DNA of 64,000 bases from Podochytrium sp. JEL0797 (GCA_027596195.1 JADGJG010000008.1:1-64000), one strand, 5' to 3'; counted from the first letter of the stretch, positions 1 through 9,320 are shown. The notes: generated by a model not told the origin, from the sequence alone. Translations and numbers: made by a program.

Positions 1-1174
1 GTCCGACAACTCGGCCAAGCTCTATGTGGGGCGTCTCCCGCGCAACGCGGACAAGCGCGACCTCGACGACCTGTTTGGCAAATACGGGCGAGTGCTCTCC
101 CTCGACGTGAAGCAGGGCGGCTTCGCCTTTGTCGAGTACGAGGACACGCGCGACGCAGAGGACGCCATCCAGGCGCTGAACAACTTTCCCTTCGAGGGCG
201 AGCCCATCTCCGTCGAGTGGAGTCGCCGGTGTGTTCTCTTTCCTGTTCGCTTTGCGGTTTCGTGCTCATCCCCTACACATCGAAACAGCTCCTCAAACGC
301 CTCCTCATCCACCTGCTTCATCTGCGGAAACACCGGCCACTGGGCAAGGTGCGTGTCCCAACCTCACCACCCCCTGGCACCAACAACCCTGACAAAACAA
401 ATCAAAAAAACAGAGAGTGCCCCGACAACAGAGAACAAGGCATGGACGTGCGTTCCGGAAAATGCTTCAAGTGCGGTCAACCAGGACACTTGGCCCGTTT
501 CTGTCGGTGAGCTCCCATCGGAAAAAAAGAAGCGCAGTTGCAATTCTCGGCGCCTTTTGATTTGGTTCTGGGTTTGGGTTTGCTCAACAACCGATTCCCG
601 AAACTCAGTGACGGCGGAAGAGGAGAAGGACGTTCGAGATCCCCTGGAGGCTACGGAGGCGGATATGACCGTTTGTACGACCGCCGCGGTGGAGCCCCAT
701 ATTATCGTGGAGGCCCACCACCCCGCCGTTACGATGACTACAGAGGTGGAGGTGGTGGATATGATCGTCGCAGTCCCGATCGTGGTGGATATGACCGTGG
801 CGGATATGACCGTGGCGGATACGATCGCCGGGGATACGGTGGCCCGCCATCTCGTGGATACGGTGGGTATGACGATCGTCGTAGTGGCGACTACAGAGGG
901 GGGGATCGTTATGATGACAGGTATAACGGTGTTTTTGCCTTCTGGGAGGTTTCTTTTGTTTTATTTACCTGCATTCAGGGGATACCCACCATCGCGCCAT
1001 TCTTACGACGACTACAGAGACCCATATTACAGAAGTGGACCTCCTGCGAACGCCGGGCCTGTGGGTGATGGATTCGGTCCTCGGAGTGGAGGAGGCACCG
1101 GGAGCCCGCCTCCGCGTGGCAGTAGCAGTGCTGGAGCAGCCGGAAGCCCAGCCGCCCCACCTGGAGAATCGTGA
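1..1174 (+). CDS. SR-type RNA-binding protein: RRM, two zinc knuckles, RS/RGG-like tail
   Basis: Likely nuclear pre-mRNA splicing or mRNA-binding factor. Model exons: 2-228, 289-348, 414-506, 609-920, 979-1174; introns of 58-102 bp all begin GT, end AG and keep phase. Base 1 is probably the G of the ATG, so only two bases would be missing (about 296 aa). An N-terminal RRM contains KLYVGRL (RNP2) and GGFAFVEYED (RNP1). Two CCHC zinc knuckles follow, CFICGNTGHWAREC and CFKCGQPGHLARFC; the first is completed only when the intron at 349-413 is removed, which supports the model. The tail is rich in Gly, Tyr, Asp and Arg (GGYDRGGYDR repeats, PPRRYDDYRGGG). RRM plus two knuckles resembles plant RSZ33/RS2Z proteins more than animal SRSF7, which has one. 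Family certain, ortholog uncertain. Confidence 0.88.
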   Translation, partial: SDNSAKLYVGRLPRNADKRDLDDLFGKYGRVLSLDVKQGGFAFVEYEDTRDAEDAIQALNNFPFEGEPISVEWSRRCVLFPVRFAVSCSSPTHRNSSSNASSSTCFICGNTGHWARCVSQPHHPLAPTTLTKQIKKTESAPTTENKAWTCVPENASSAVNQDTWPVSVGELPSEKKKRSCNSRRLLIWFWVWVCSTTDSRNSVTAEEEKDVRDPLEATEADMTVCTTAAVEPHIIVEAHHPAVTMTTEVEVVDMIVAVPIVVDMTVADMTVADTIAGDTVARHLVDTVGMTIVVVATTEGGIVMMTGITVFLPSGRFLLFYLPAFRGYPPSRHSYDDYRDPYYRSGPPANAGPVGDGFGPRSGGGTGSPPPRGSSSAGAAGSPAAPPGES

Positions 1175-2485
1175 AGAGATTGTTTTTGCGTGCTGTTTTG
1201 CTAGTTTGATCAAAGGGTGAGTTTGCTTTTTTCATTTCTATGGGGTAGGGGGGTAACAGTGAGGGTGGTTGGGGAGTTTGTGGTGTGTGTGTGTGATCCT
1301 GGCTCCCATTTTTTTTATATATTGTCGGTGTTGCCCAGATAGTCTGTTCCTCGTTGAACTGGAAGGACTTTCGACGGGGGCGTGCGACTATTTTTTGGGA
1401 GGACTCTTTCTTGGGATGGATTCACGTTTTTTGGATGGATGGTTTCTCGTTCTTTTGATTGGATGGGTTCTCTTTTCTTCGCGTTTTGAATGGACTATGG
1501 CTCACTCGCGCTCTCTCCTTTCCCCCTCTTTTTTTCTTTGGTTTGGATGACGAGCTTTTTACGTTTTGGGGGGTGGACGGAAAACGTGCGATGTGGATAT
1601 CGATGAAGCCGCGGGAACGCCTGCGATGTGGATATCGATGAGGACGCTCGAATTTTTTACTTCGGAGGGACACACACACACGCGCACGGATGTTGGAGGG
1701 ACTCACATTTGCGGAGCGAGCATCTTTTTTAGTGAGCTTTTTATGTTTTTTGTTCAATTAACGGTTTCTTTCCAGGGGGGGGGGGTTTATTTCGTTTTGG
1801 AAAGGGTTGTTGTTTTTTATTGGGACTTCATTATTCCAATAAAAGCAGATTTGCGAATATTTGGGTTTCTGCGATATCGATTTTTGCTTCTGCTCCCCAC
1901 TTCAGCTGCGCCTTTCGCGCTGGATCAACTCACACAGCGGGTCCTCAGTGCCAGACCTGGGGGCTTTTCCATGATTCACTGCGACCATACATTTGGACGG
2001 CGGCGTCTTTGTCTCATTGGGATTCCCGCCGCCGAATATTTCCTTTCGCAATTGTGAATTTGGAGAGAGTTGCGGCTGTGGAGACACAGCAAGTCGTATA
2101 ACGGTTGGATCTATTTTGCGGAGACAATGGGATGGAGGAGGAACACGTCCTGTCGGACAGGCTGATTCTCCATCAGCCTCGATTTCGGGTGTTATCCCGC
2201 GCAGGCGGTCGGAACCATGTATATTTGAATGCGCGTGTTTTTCGGACTTACGGAAGTGGTTTATAATTCTATCGCACGACTGTCGCTGCGTCAAACCAAC
2301 CCCTCACTCCGCAGCGGCTCTCCCACAGTCCCTGAAATGCTGCGAAATCGATAACGCGACGGGACAATTTATGATTAAATCACGCAAGCAAATTTGTTGA
2401 AGCGTCAGTGAACGCGTGTCAAATCGAGTGTTCATCTTCAATCCATCCACTACAACTAATTTTATTTGAGTAGTAAAGAGAGTAT
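1175..2485. other. No supported gene; G/T-skewed tract then mixed sequence
   Basis: No reading frame here has splice signals or recognisable protein content. From about 1200 to 1830 the + strand is strongly enriched in G and T, with GTGTGTGTGTG near 1280 and a G-run near 1780, which may be the 3' UTR and downstream region of the RRM gene. A 20-base sequence is repeated directly at 1587-1606 and 1622-1641 with a 35 bp period. From 1900 onward composition is ordinary and nothing is recognised. Confidence 0.5.
1587..1641 (+). repeat. Short direct repeat, 20 bp unit, 35 bp period
   Basis: TGCGATGTGGATATCGATGA occurs at 1587-1606 and again at 1622-1641 with no mismatch. It lies in non-coding DNA downstream of the RRM gene and contains GATATC. 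It is likely a local tandem duplication; no function is evident. Confidence 0.85.
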
Positions 2486-2494
2486 TAGACATGA

Positions 2495-2605
2495 GCGGAT
2501 TATCGTTACGACATATCGATAACTAACGGTAATTTAACGATAATTTTTATCGTCAAATACCGCTATTTATTGTCGATCGTTATCGATAAAAATTACCGTT
2601 ATCGT
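2495..2605. repeat. Left subterminal ATCGATAA-type repeat array
   Basis: Dense overlapping copies of TATCGATA, CGATAA and their complement TTATCG occur across about 110 bp. Many are palindromic around ATCGAT. The array matches the longer one at 3355-3585 and lies just inside the left inverted repeat. Confidence 0.75.
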
Positions 2606-2849
2606 TGATCAAAATAAAGCTGTTTTTTCGCAATGCAACTTCGAAGAAAAATCTACTTACAACCTATAAAATGGAAATATAAATTCATTTCTTCATTCCT
2701 TTTAAAGGAAGAGTGCCACTTGAGAATCCCCACCACAATCTCACCAAAATCTGAAATGATCAAGAAAGCGACCAAGAAGCCCTCCGCCGTCACTGGAAGC
2801 CCCACCACCCTTCCTCACCTAGCTGCTTACGATAACGAGGCGCCATTAT

Positions 2850-3239
2850 TTGCTTCTCCAAGAAAGAGAAAGCTCTGCTGCCACATCTGTCGACCCCATA
2901 ATGCGCCTGCTCCCTGTGGCCAAGGTCATTTCCGCCAACCTCTGCCGCATTGCCACTGTCGCCGAAACGATCAGCACACAACTCGCGGCACAAACCCACA
3001 GGGCCAACATTCAGACTGTCAAGGATTCGAACGTGATGGATGCTGAGGTGGAAGCCATGAAAATGTCGAAGACGGATCGTCGGAAGATTGTGGCTGCTGG
3101 GAAAAAGGCACAGAAGGCGCAGGAGAAGGAGGCTAAGGGATTGGGGAAGAAGAAAATGAAGGCAGCTGCGGTTGTCCTTGAGGATGAAGAGGATTCCTTT
3201 GATGGTGAGGAGAGTGCGAACGACAGAGGATTGATGTGA
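2850..3239 (+). CDS. Hypothetical protein inside the inverted-repeat element
   Basis: Not recognised. The frame-3 reading frame ends at 3239. It encodes a moderately hydrophobic segment with VAKVISANLCRIATVAETIS, then a lysine-rich and acidic tail (KKAQKAQEKEAKGLGKKKMK, then EDEEDSFDGEES). No ATG with good context is evident in this frame. A second open frame from the ATG at 2756 (MIKKATKKPSAV) overlaps it in frame 2 and ends in an atypical Cys/His-rich stretch, so a frameshift or missed intron near 2870 could join them. It could be a degraded or element-encoded gene; no transposase catalytic motif is visible. Confidence 0.28.
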   Translation: MLLQERESSAATSVDPIMRLLPVAKVISANLCRIATVAETISTQLAAQTHRANIQTVKDSNVMDAEVEAMKMSKTDRRKIVAAGKKAQKAQEKEAKGLGKKKMKAAAVVLEDEEDSFDGEESANDRGLM

Positions 3240-3354
3240 TTTGGGTTTTTCTTGTCTTTAGGGGTAGTTTCGGATACTTTATGTCGGGAATCAAATTCGT
3301 AGGGAAAAGAGTTTGGAACATGTGATTTGGGGATTTTTGGGGGACTTTTTATTT

Positions 3355-3585
3355 ACCGCGAAAATTATCGCGTGATAGCGCTAATTGACGGTAATTTATC
3401 GTCTGTTTATCGATATTTACCGTCTTTTATCGATTTCGTCGTTAAACATCGATATTTTGCGCTATTTATCGATAAAATTATCGCCAATTATCGATAATTA
3501 CCGTAATTGCGATAAAGTACGATAATATCGATAATTATCGTTAGAATATCGCTAATTAGCGATAACGATAAAAATCCGGCACAAG
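3355..3585. repeat. Right subterminal ATCGATAA-type repeat array
   Basis: About 230 bp made largely of TTATCGATAAT-like words in both orientations, many separated by about 10-12 bp. It is the counterpart of the array at 2495-2605 and borders the right inverted repeat at about 3566-3592. The self-complementary words could form hairpins or bind a protein repeatedly. Confidence 0.75.
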
Positions 3586-3592
3586 TCTAATG

Positions 3593-4311
3593 TTCAATAA
3601 TATTTTTCCCGATTTCAAACTCATCTTAAAAATTTTGTATTCATAATACATTTGAAATCCCCCAAAACCAATATAATGCATTTATAATGCCCTGATTCTA
3701 CAAAAATGCATTGTCAGAGGAATCCTCTTTTTCCTGATGAAATGGTTCTAGGAGGCAGCTCAACATTTGACCAAGCCAGTGGGGGCTCCAGTATTTTGAT
3801 GAAGGGTTGGGTGCAGCTCTATTTGGGGAAGATTTGGGACCTGCAATTCATTGCCTCAGCTCGCACCTGCTGCAGTCTTGTGTTGATGCCCGCAGACTCC
3901 AGGAGTCAGCTGCCGCCGTGGCTGCTGCTGTTGCCGCTACTGCTGCAGGAGAGGATGTGGTGGAAGCGAATCGGGTCGGTATTGCCACCCAAGCTGGGTG
4001 GGATGCGGTTGAAGCAGTGGCTGCCATTGAAAACTCGCTTCACCTCAGGCAGAACCCCAGCTGTAAGGTGCAAGTGTTCAAGGGACGCGGTGGCTCTCGA
4101 CGGGATGCGAAGAAGAGAAGCGCACCTCGCGGGAGTGATGAAGTCGAGCGATTGGCCATGGCTCCGAAACGTGCCAAGGTCACCAAGACCATTTTCATTT
4201 TGAATCACTTTAGAATATTATATTTTCACGGCTCACAAAGCTGAGAATTGGAAGCGTAGTGGTTACGGTATTCGTTTCATAAAATACATTATATTCCAAT
4301 TAAATATCAAA
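3593..4311. other. No confident gene; alanine-rich open frame
   Basis: A + strand frame between 3807 and 4244 encodes an alanine-rich segment (QESAAAVAAAVAATAAG) and a basic tail (KGRGGSRRDAKKRSAPR, then APKRAKVTK). Upstream in the same frame are stops, and an alternative frame starts at 3706. It may be the remnant of a basic nuclear-type protein, but start, splice sites and homology are all missing. From 4245 to 4311 is AT-rich intergenic DNA. Confidence 0.3.
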
Positions 4312-4974
4312 TTAAAACAAGAAAACAGCCGCGGCAGCAATCGCTCCCAGAATCATTACATCAACACGACTTGCACTGCTTTGATACAAGTTTTTCTTGA
4401 CACTCTTCTCGGTGGCAACAGCCGCTGACGCCGAAGACTTCCGGACGGCACGCCCCAACGCTGACACCGACGGTTTAGGACAAAGATGGCTCTGCAATTC
4501 ATTCGCAACCGAGTAGAAGGGTTTCCAGTACATGGGGTTGGTCGTAGTACACGCATCGAGAATCTTGGAAGCCGGGTTCTCGCAGAGACACTGCTGCTCA
4601 AGCAACGTGTCGTTGGACGTTGGAATCATCAGACATTTGGAACCTTGTGGTCTGAACAGAGCGATCTCGTGGATACAGTCGCTATCAGACACAGCGTTTG
4701 ACATGTTGTATGCGAGAGTGCAACCTTGCAGCTGAGTTTGCGCGTAGTTGATGGCGTAGTATGTCTACGTGGAGTCAGCTTCTCCGAGGCATTGGCTTGG
4801 GATGGAGGACACGTTGGCATAATGACAGATGCAACGGTTGGTATCTTGCAGAGATGTCTCGTCCAAGCAGATCATTTGACGCGCAAGGTTCTCGTCGAGA
4901 GCGGATTGGCACTTTGTCGAATACGAGTTGGCAAACGTGGCACTGATGGTGAGAGCGAGGATAATTGGACGCAT
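4312..4974 (-). pseudogene. CFEM-like cysteine-rich secreted protein, copy 1, single in-frame stop
   Basis: Starts MRPIILALTISATFANS, a signal peptide. Two similar modules follow, each with Cys spaced like a CFEM domain (one contains CICHYANVSSIPSQC, the other CLCENPASKILDAC). It ends in a hydrophobic GPI-type tail (VDVMILGAIAAAAVFLF). A single TAG at 4765-4767 interrupts an otherwise open 221-codon frame. Copies 2 and 3 have TGG (Trp) at this position, so this is a TGG-to-TAG nonsense change. Everything else looks intact, so this copy is recently disabled or translated by readthrough. The CFEM assignment rests on Cys spacing only. Copies 2 and 3 are at 10322-11040 and 11257-11920. Confidence 0.65.
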
Positions 4975-5328
4975 GTTAGATTTTTGAGGATGATTTCGGA
5001 ATTCCCGGCCGTAATTTATATTAAATTGGCCAAGCCTGGGCAAAGCCGTCGAGCCTGGGTCAAGCCCCCGCAGGTTCGACGTGCAACGCTTGTCGAAACA
5101 AAATATGCGTCATATGAAATATGGAGGCTTGCTGCTGGAACATGACTCTCTGATATGAACTACAATGGGCATTGTACATTTATAATTGCTCCGGACACTC
5201 GCAATCTGTCATCTTTGCCACATCTTTGCTGGCGCACAGGAGGCGATCGAAACCGTGGTACTTCCAGCACATTAATACGCGTTTAATCCCATCGGCAACG
5301 CATGATTTCAAAAGAGAGATATGCTTTA
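4975..5328. other. Promoter side of copy 1 and 3' side of the oxidoreductase; no gene
   Basis: Part of this stretch, around 5060-5125, resembles the region upstream of copy 3 (around 12000-12070): both contain CGAAACAAA, then ATGCGT, then GAAATATGGAGGCT with a few changes. The duplicated unit therefore included 5' flanking DNA as well as the coding part. No frame here is supported as a gene. Confidence 0.55.
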
Positions 5329-6521
5329 TTACAATTTCACAAGTTGCTTTCCAATGTTCTTTCCACACATCATGCCGATAAACGCCTCGGGAATAGACTC
5401 GATTCCCTCCGCAACAGTCGTCTCGTACACAAACGACCCATCCAAGGCATGCTCAAACATCCACTTCAAGAACTCGTCGTGGTGGGTTGGTACGAAGTCG
5501 GTCTGCAGGAATCCTTGGATCAGAATTCTCTTGCTGATGATGTTCAGCAAGTTATGAATGCCATCGCCGGCACCGTTGTACTGCGAGATCATGCCGCAGA
5601 CTGGAATACGGCCGTGAACGTTCATGTGGAGAAGGACCGCGTCGAGGGTTGCACCGCCGACATTTTCAAAGTAGATGTCGATTCCGTTGGGGCAGAGTTC
5701 GGCGAGCTTGTCGTTGGTGGCAAACTTGTTGTAGTTGAAGGCCGCGTCGAATCCGAGCTTGTTGATGAGGAGGTCGACTTTCTCGTCGGAACCAGCAGAA
5801 CCGACAACACGGAGTCCGAGACGTTTTCCAATCTGTCCAACGACTTGTCCGACGGCACTGAGAATTGAAGATAGCATGTGAGTACTCGGCAAAGTATGAC
5901 AAATGGACGCGAATATGACTCCTCACCCAGCAGCCGCTGACACAAACAACGTTTCGCCCGCCTTGGGTTTTCCAATCGCAACGAGACCAGCATACGCGGT
6001 GAAGGAGGGCATTCCGAGGATTCCGAGGTACGCTTCGATTGGCAGCTTCGGGGTTGCCGGGATCGCCTTGATCATCGAGTCTGGGACAACCGCGTAGGAC
6101 ATCTATTAAAGGAATGAGAACAGAGAAACAGAAAAAATGGAACAGGCCACACACCCAAGGAAGGAATCCAACGATCGCGTCACCAACAGCGAACTTTGGC
6201 GAGTTCGATTTCACGACAGTTCCAACGCCGTGACCGCCCATTGGCTTTCCGAGTTCAAAGGCCGGCGAGTACGACTTGGTCTCGGGTGCGCGCATGCGGC
6301 CCTTCATGTAGGGATCGAGCGAGAGCCAGGACGTCTGAGGGGAGTGTGTGAGTCATGATCAACGAAGGACTGGCACCAGCACAAACCTGCACAAGAACGC
6401 TGTTGGCACCGACTTCGACAGCTGATGGATTGAAAGAATCGTCTTTGGAAATCTCGAACGTGTCGGCGGTGGCAGCGCCAGCGGGGATTTGCTTGAAAAG
6501 CACTTTGGTGTTGGAGGGCAT
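5329..6521 (-). CDS. NADP(H)-dependent oxidoreductase, MDR family (alkenal/prostaglandin reductase-like)
   Basis: Predicted soluble, zinc-independent medium-chain reductase of the leukotriene B4 dehydrogenase/curA type, which reduces the double bond of alpha,beta-unsaturated carbonyls using NADPH. Exons on the minus strand: 6521-6387, 6334-6155, 6102-5927, 5857-5329; all introns are GT-AG and phases match, giving 339 aa. The N-terminal part carries SWLSLDPYMKGRM, characteristic of this subfamily. The Rossmann fold has FVSAAAGAVGQVVGQIGKRL and VVGSAGSDEK. YFENVGGATLDAVLLHM and VCGMISQYN are typical catalytic-domain blocks. No zinc-binding cysteine lobe is seen. It is divergent from the seven-helix gene at 6860, sharing a 338 bp intergenic promoter. 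Physiological substrate unknown. Confidence 0.88.
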
Positions 6522-6740
6522 TTTGTTTTTGATTTGTTTCTTTTGGGCGAATTGATGAATCTTTTTATCGTGTTTGGTGCATTTGATTTGCATCAGTGGA
6601 GCATTTGATTTCCCGCTCGACATTACAAATGGCTGCTGACAAACGACGCTTGACAAGAAAAACTCTGCGAACCCTGCTCTCCCCGATCTTATCACGGGAG
6701 GTTGATCCGCGATCTTTGAAATTCATCATGGCGCTATCTA

Positions 6741-6766
6741 TTACACAGTGGGAGGGCACTGTGTAA
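6741..6766. promoter_or_regulatory. Perfect 10-bp inverted repeat upstream of a TATA box
   Basis: TTACACAGTG (6741-6750), a 6-base spacer GGAGGG, and CACTGTGTAA (6757-6766) form a perfect dyad. It ends 14 bp before TATATAAA at 6781 and lies in the promoter shared by the divergent oxidoreductase and seven-helix genes. Position and symmetry suggest a site for a dimeric transcription factor; an RNA hairpin is less likely because it probably lies upstream of the transcription start. Confidence 0.55.
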
Positions 6767-6780
6767 TGAGGCGCTAAGCC

Positions 6781-6788
6781 TATATAAA
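6781..6788 (+). promoter_or_regulatory. TATA box of the first seven-helix gene
   Basis: TATATAAA lies 72 bp upstream of the ATG at 6860. This spacing leaves room for transcription to start about 30 bp downstream and for a 5' leader of about 40 bases. Confidence 0.6.
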
Positions 6789-6859
6789 GAAGATCCGTGT
6801 CCGCATCACCCTTCCATCATTCAAACTTCAAAACCATCCTCTTCCACCAGCAAAAACCA

Positions 6860-7774
6860 ATGTCTGCAAACAGCAACCCAATCGCCATGTTCCCTCCTGG
6901 ATATATCCCCGACTACCCCGTTCTCGCGTCCTGGGACTCGTCCACGTTGGCATTCGTATTCATGTCGATTTTCATTGGCATGCTCTTCGCCACGACTTTC
7001 AACTTGATCCTTAAGGCCAAGACACGCCACACCAAATCCGTTTTCCTCTATCTTGCGGCCTTCTGCGTCATGCGAATCGTTGCCTTTGCGTTGCGTGGTT
7101 ACGATCTCCTTGGTGAACACGGGCAAAAGTATTCCACTTACACTGCCGCCCAAATCATTGTTTCCGTCGGTTTCATGCCATTGGCCGAAGTCCTCACATT
7201 TAACGTCGCTCAAGCAACCTACATCATCTACGAGATGTCCCGTCGGAACTATATTCGCGTTCGAATCCTCATTATGGCTCTTTTCGGAATCTTTGGCGCC
7301 TGCGTGACCGCCTACGTCATCGACTTCACCCTCAACAAACCATTCGGTGCCAAAGTCCCCGATTACCCCTTGGACCTGTGGCTCCGCGAAATTGGCTTCA
7401 ACGGCCTCTTCCTCATCTGCATCTACACCCTCTTTGCATCTCTCCGGAACGCATTCTCCGCAACGAAAAACACCCACATCCCCTCGGAATTCCTGCTACG
7501 CCTCAGAAACGCGATGCTCGTTGTTGCATTCCAATCCTTCCTCATGGTCATCAAGCTGTCGTACATCACATTCCGAAACTGGAAGCCGCAAGAGTTCAAG
7601 CAGGAATCCGCATGGTACGCGTTGAGCATTGTTCCGGAACTGGTTTTCATGCTGTTTTTTATGACAAACCGCTGGGTGAAGGTGTTTGACGACATTTCGG
7701 AATGGAGGGACGCGATGGCCAGGAAGGAAGGAGAGACCGCGTTGGAGGAAGGGTGGATGGAAGTGCGAGCTTAA
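6860..7774 (+). CDS. Seven-helix membrane protein, RTA1-like, paralog 1
   Basis: Single-exon gene, 304 aa, started at ATG 6860 because the paralogs also begin shortly before FPPGY(I/V)P. There is no cleavable signal peptide. Seven hydrophobic segments are evident: about residues 28-50, 57-80, 97-125, 133-156, 180-200, 222-245 and 258-278. Conserved family blocks include RHTKSVFLYL, AFALRGYD, IVSVGFMPLAEVLTFNVA, REIGFNGLFLICIYTLFASL and FQSFLMVIKLSYITFRNW. Topology and length resemble fungal RTA1-like lipid-translocating/stress proteins, but this is an inference from shape and scattered motifs. Other members are at 9321, 14355-15385 and 15638-16623. A poly(A) signal-like AATAAAATA follows the stop. 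Confidence 0.8.
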   Translation: MSANSNPIAMFPPGYIPDYPVLASWDSSTLAFVFMSIFIGMLFATTFNLILKAKTRHTKSVFLYLAAFCVMRIVAFALRGYDLLGEHGQKYSTYTAAQIIVSVGFMPLAEVLTFNVAQATYIIYEMSRRNYIRVRILIMALFGIFGACVTAYVIDFTLNKPFGAKVPDYPLDLWLREIGFNGLFLICIYTLFASLRNAFSATKNTHIPSEFLLRLRNAMLVVAFQSFLMVIKLSYITFRNWKPQEFKQESAWYALSIVPELVFMLFFMTNRWVKVFDDISEWRDAMARKEGETALEEGWMEVRA

Positions 7775-7976
7775 ATCATTGAGTAATTTCTAATAAAATA
7801 CCACTATTTATTGAGCGATATCGCCTTATCAATTTGGCGTCCACCCGATTGAGTTGCATGAAGTGCTTCGGATGCCGCCATTCGGAAACTGTCGGACTAA
7901 GTGGGACATTATGGACGTAGCATATTTCTCCCTCTTTCAAACATATAAAGCGAAAAAGGACGAATGAGAAGTACGG

Positions 7977-8861
7977 TCACGCTACAGCAAAGCCACCTCC
8001 TCCAACCGCAGCCGCAGCCGCCGCCTCCTCTTGCTCTCTCGCTTTCTTCCCGACGGCCTTATAATATGAAGAAACGAGATAAGAAATACCCGCAAGCACA
8101 ATCTGCCCACCAATCGATACCCCAACCGTAGCCCACTGATTTGCGCTCGCGGGCGCCAGAAAATCAATCAAGAGAATCACAGCCACAATCACCAAATTCC
8201 CAATCCCCCAAACCAAGCAAAGAAGGGTGGTGACGAAGCGAAAGCGTTCTGGGTTCCTGCGGATCCTGGCTTGTTCGAGTTCGTAATTCGCCAGCGCGTC
8301 AGGTCCTTCAGCTTCAGCTTTGGCACGTGCAGCAGCCTGACTCTTGTGCACAAACATGGTAATGAGGTTCTCGGGGAGGGCCACAATCGAGACGAGGAAG
8401 AGGCAGCCGATGATGAAGGGGACGACGGCTCGGCTGATGTTGACAATGCGCGCGTTTCCAGGAAAGATACCAGCGAGGATGGCTTGCACAATGATTCCAA
8501 TAAGGATGGGAACCGTGAGCATGCCAGGGGACCTGCATTTGTTTGAGTGTTTCAGGTGTGTGTTTCTTGAGTTTCACGCGATGTTACCCGTTCTCCTTGA
8601 ACTCGATGAACAGGACATACAACACTGGCAGGGAAGAAATAAGGTAAGCAGCCTGGAGTGGGTGTGAATAGCGGCGACTCGAGTGTGAAAGTTTTGCGAC
8701 CGTACCCACTGAGCCACCCAGTGGTTAACGATTCCAAACATGATGCTGGGACCGAGGAGGCAGAGGAGAAGCTGCTTCTTTAAGCTGATTGTTCCATTGC
8801 CCTGTTGAGAGGTTGGCGTGGCCGAAGAAGAACTCGCCCTGTTTCGGCTGCGTCGCCTCAT
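7977..8861 (-). CDS. Six-helix membrane protein of unknown family
   Basis: Not recognised. Exons on the minus strand: 8861-8706, 8652-8588, 8532-7977; both introns are GT-AG and phases match, giving 258 aa. The N-terminus is short, basic and serine-rich (MRRRSRNRASSSS). Six hydrophobic segments follow: LLLCLLGPSIMFGIVNHWVA, AAYLISSLPVLYVLF, LTVPILIGIIVQAILAGIF, VPFIIGCLFLVSIVAL, LLCLVWGIGNLVIVAVIL and VSIGGQIVLAGISYLVS. A charged loop with alternating Ala, Glu and Arg lies between helices 4 and 5. The C-terminus is a cytosolic Glu/Ala/Gly run. It is convergent with the seven-helix gene ending at 7774 and faces away from the one at 9321. The splice model gives one continuous, plausible membrane protein. 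Confidence 0.68.
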
Positions 8862-9320
8862 TTTTTGATTTTGTTTTTCACACGTAAATGCATGAGAATA
8901 TTAGATGGATCCCAGATGGAGCCGAACCATGCCGCTCGGGCCAGAGTTATAAACTTCTAATTTGCAGCTCAAGCTCAAAACGCACGAATTAGTCATTATG
9001 TAGAACCGACAACGCGGACTCTTCTTGCTTTCAATCTGACCAACGAATAAAATCCCAGCAACCCCAACAATAGTGGTGGAATGTGCCTTTTCTCAAACAT
9101 ATTTGCTCAAACCAAAGTTAAGAAATTCTGAGTATTTTTTGAAAGTAGAGAGGAAGGAACCCCGATTCCTAACCCCATCTATAAATAATAGAAGATAATG
9201 GGCAAGCCATACCCATCAAACGGTGATCCGTAATCTCGCCGATAAGAAAATCGGAAAATTTCATCGAAACGTTGTCTGAACATTGCCACCTGGTGGAAAT
9301 TACAATCGTATCTTAAACAC
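8862..9320. other. Divergent intergenic promoter region
   Basis: Holds the promoters of the six-helix gene (minus) and the second seven-helix gene (plus). A TATA-like TCTATAAATAATA lies near 9178-9190, about 130 bp upstream of ATG 9321. No dyad like that at 6741-6766 was found, and no gene is supported. Confidence 0.45.

Larger units (their letters stand above)
2486..3592. mobile_element. Small DNA transposon-like element with terminal inverted repeats
   Basis: The left end at 2486 reads TTAGACATGAGCGGAT, followed by TATCGTTA. The reverse complement of the right end, from 3592 inward, reads TTAGACTTGTGCCGGAT, followed by TTTTATCGTTA. These form an imperfect inverted repeat of about 25 bp. 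Inside each end are AT-rich arrays of ATCGATAA/TTATCGAT-type words (about 2495-2605 and 3355-3585), absent from the rest of the window. The roughly 740 bp core holds a low-confidence reading frame. The architecture suits a non-autonomous element such as a hAT-like or MITE-like transposon, since subterminal repeats are typical of several cut-and-paste families. No clear target-site duplication and no transposase motif were found, so the superfamily is unassigned. Confidence 0.6.

Noticed and set aside
1269..2400. Several 60-160 codon frames on both strands
   Set aside because: Low-complexity Cys/Phe/Trp-rich products driven by the G/T skew; no splice or homology support.
2495..3585. CRISPR array or centromere-like satellite
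   Set aside because: Words are short, overlapping and in both orientations without unique spacers, and they are bounded by inverted ends.
4765..4767. Selenocysteine or genetic-code reassignment as explanation of TAG in copy 1
   Set aside because: The codon is TAG at a Trp site, other genes here use normal stops, and the sister copies carry unrelated lesions.
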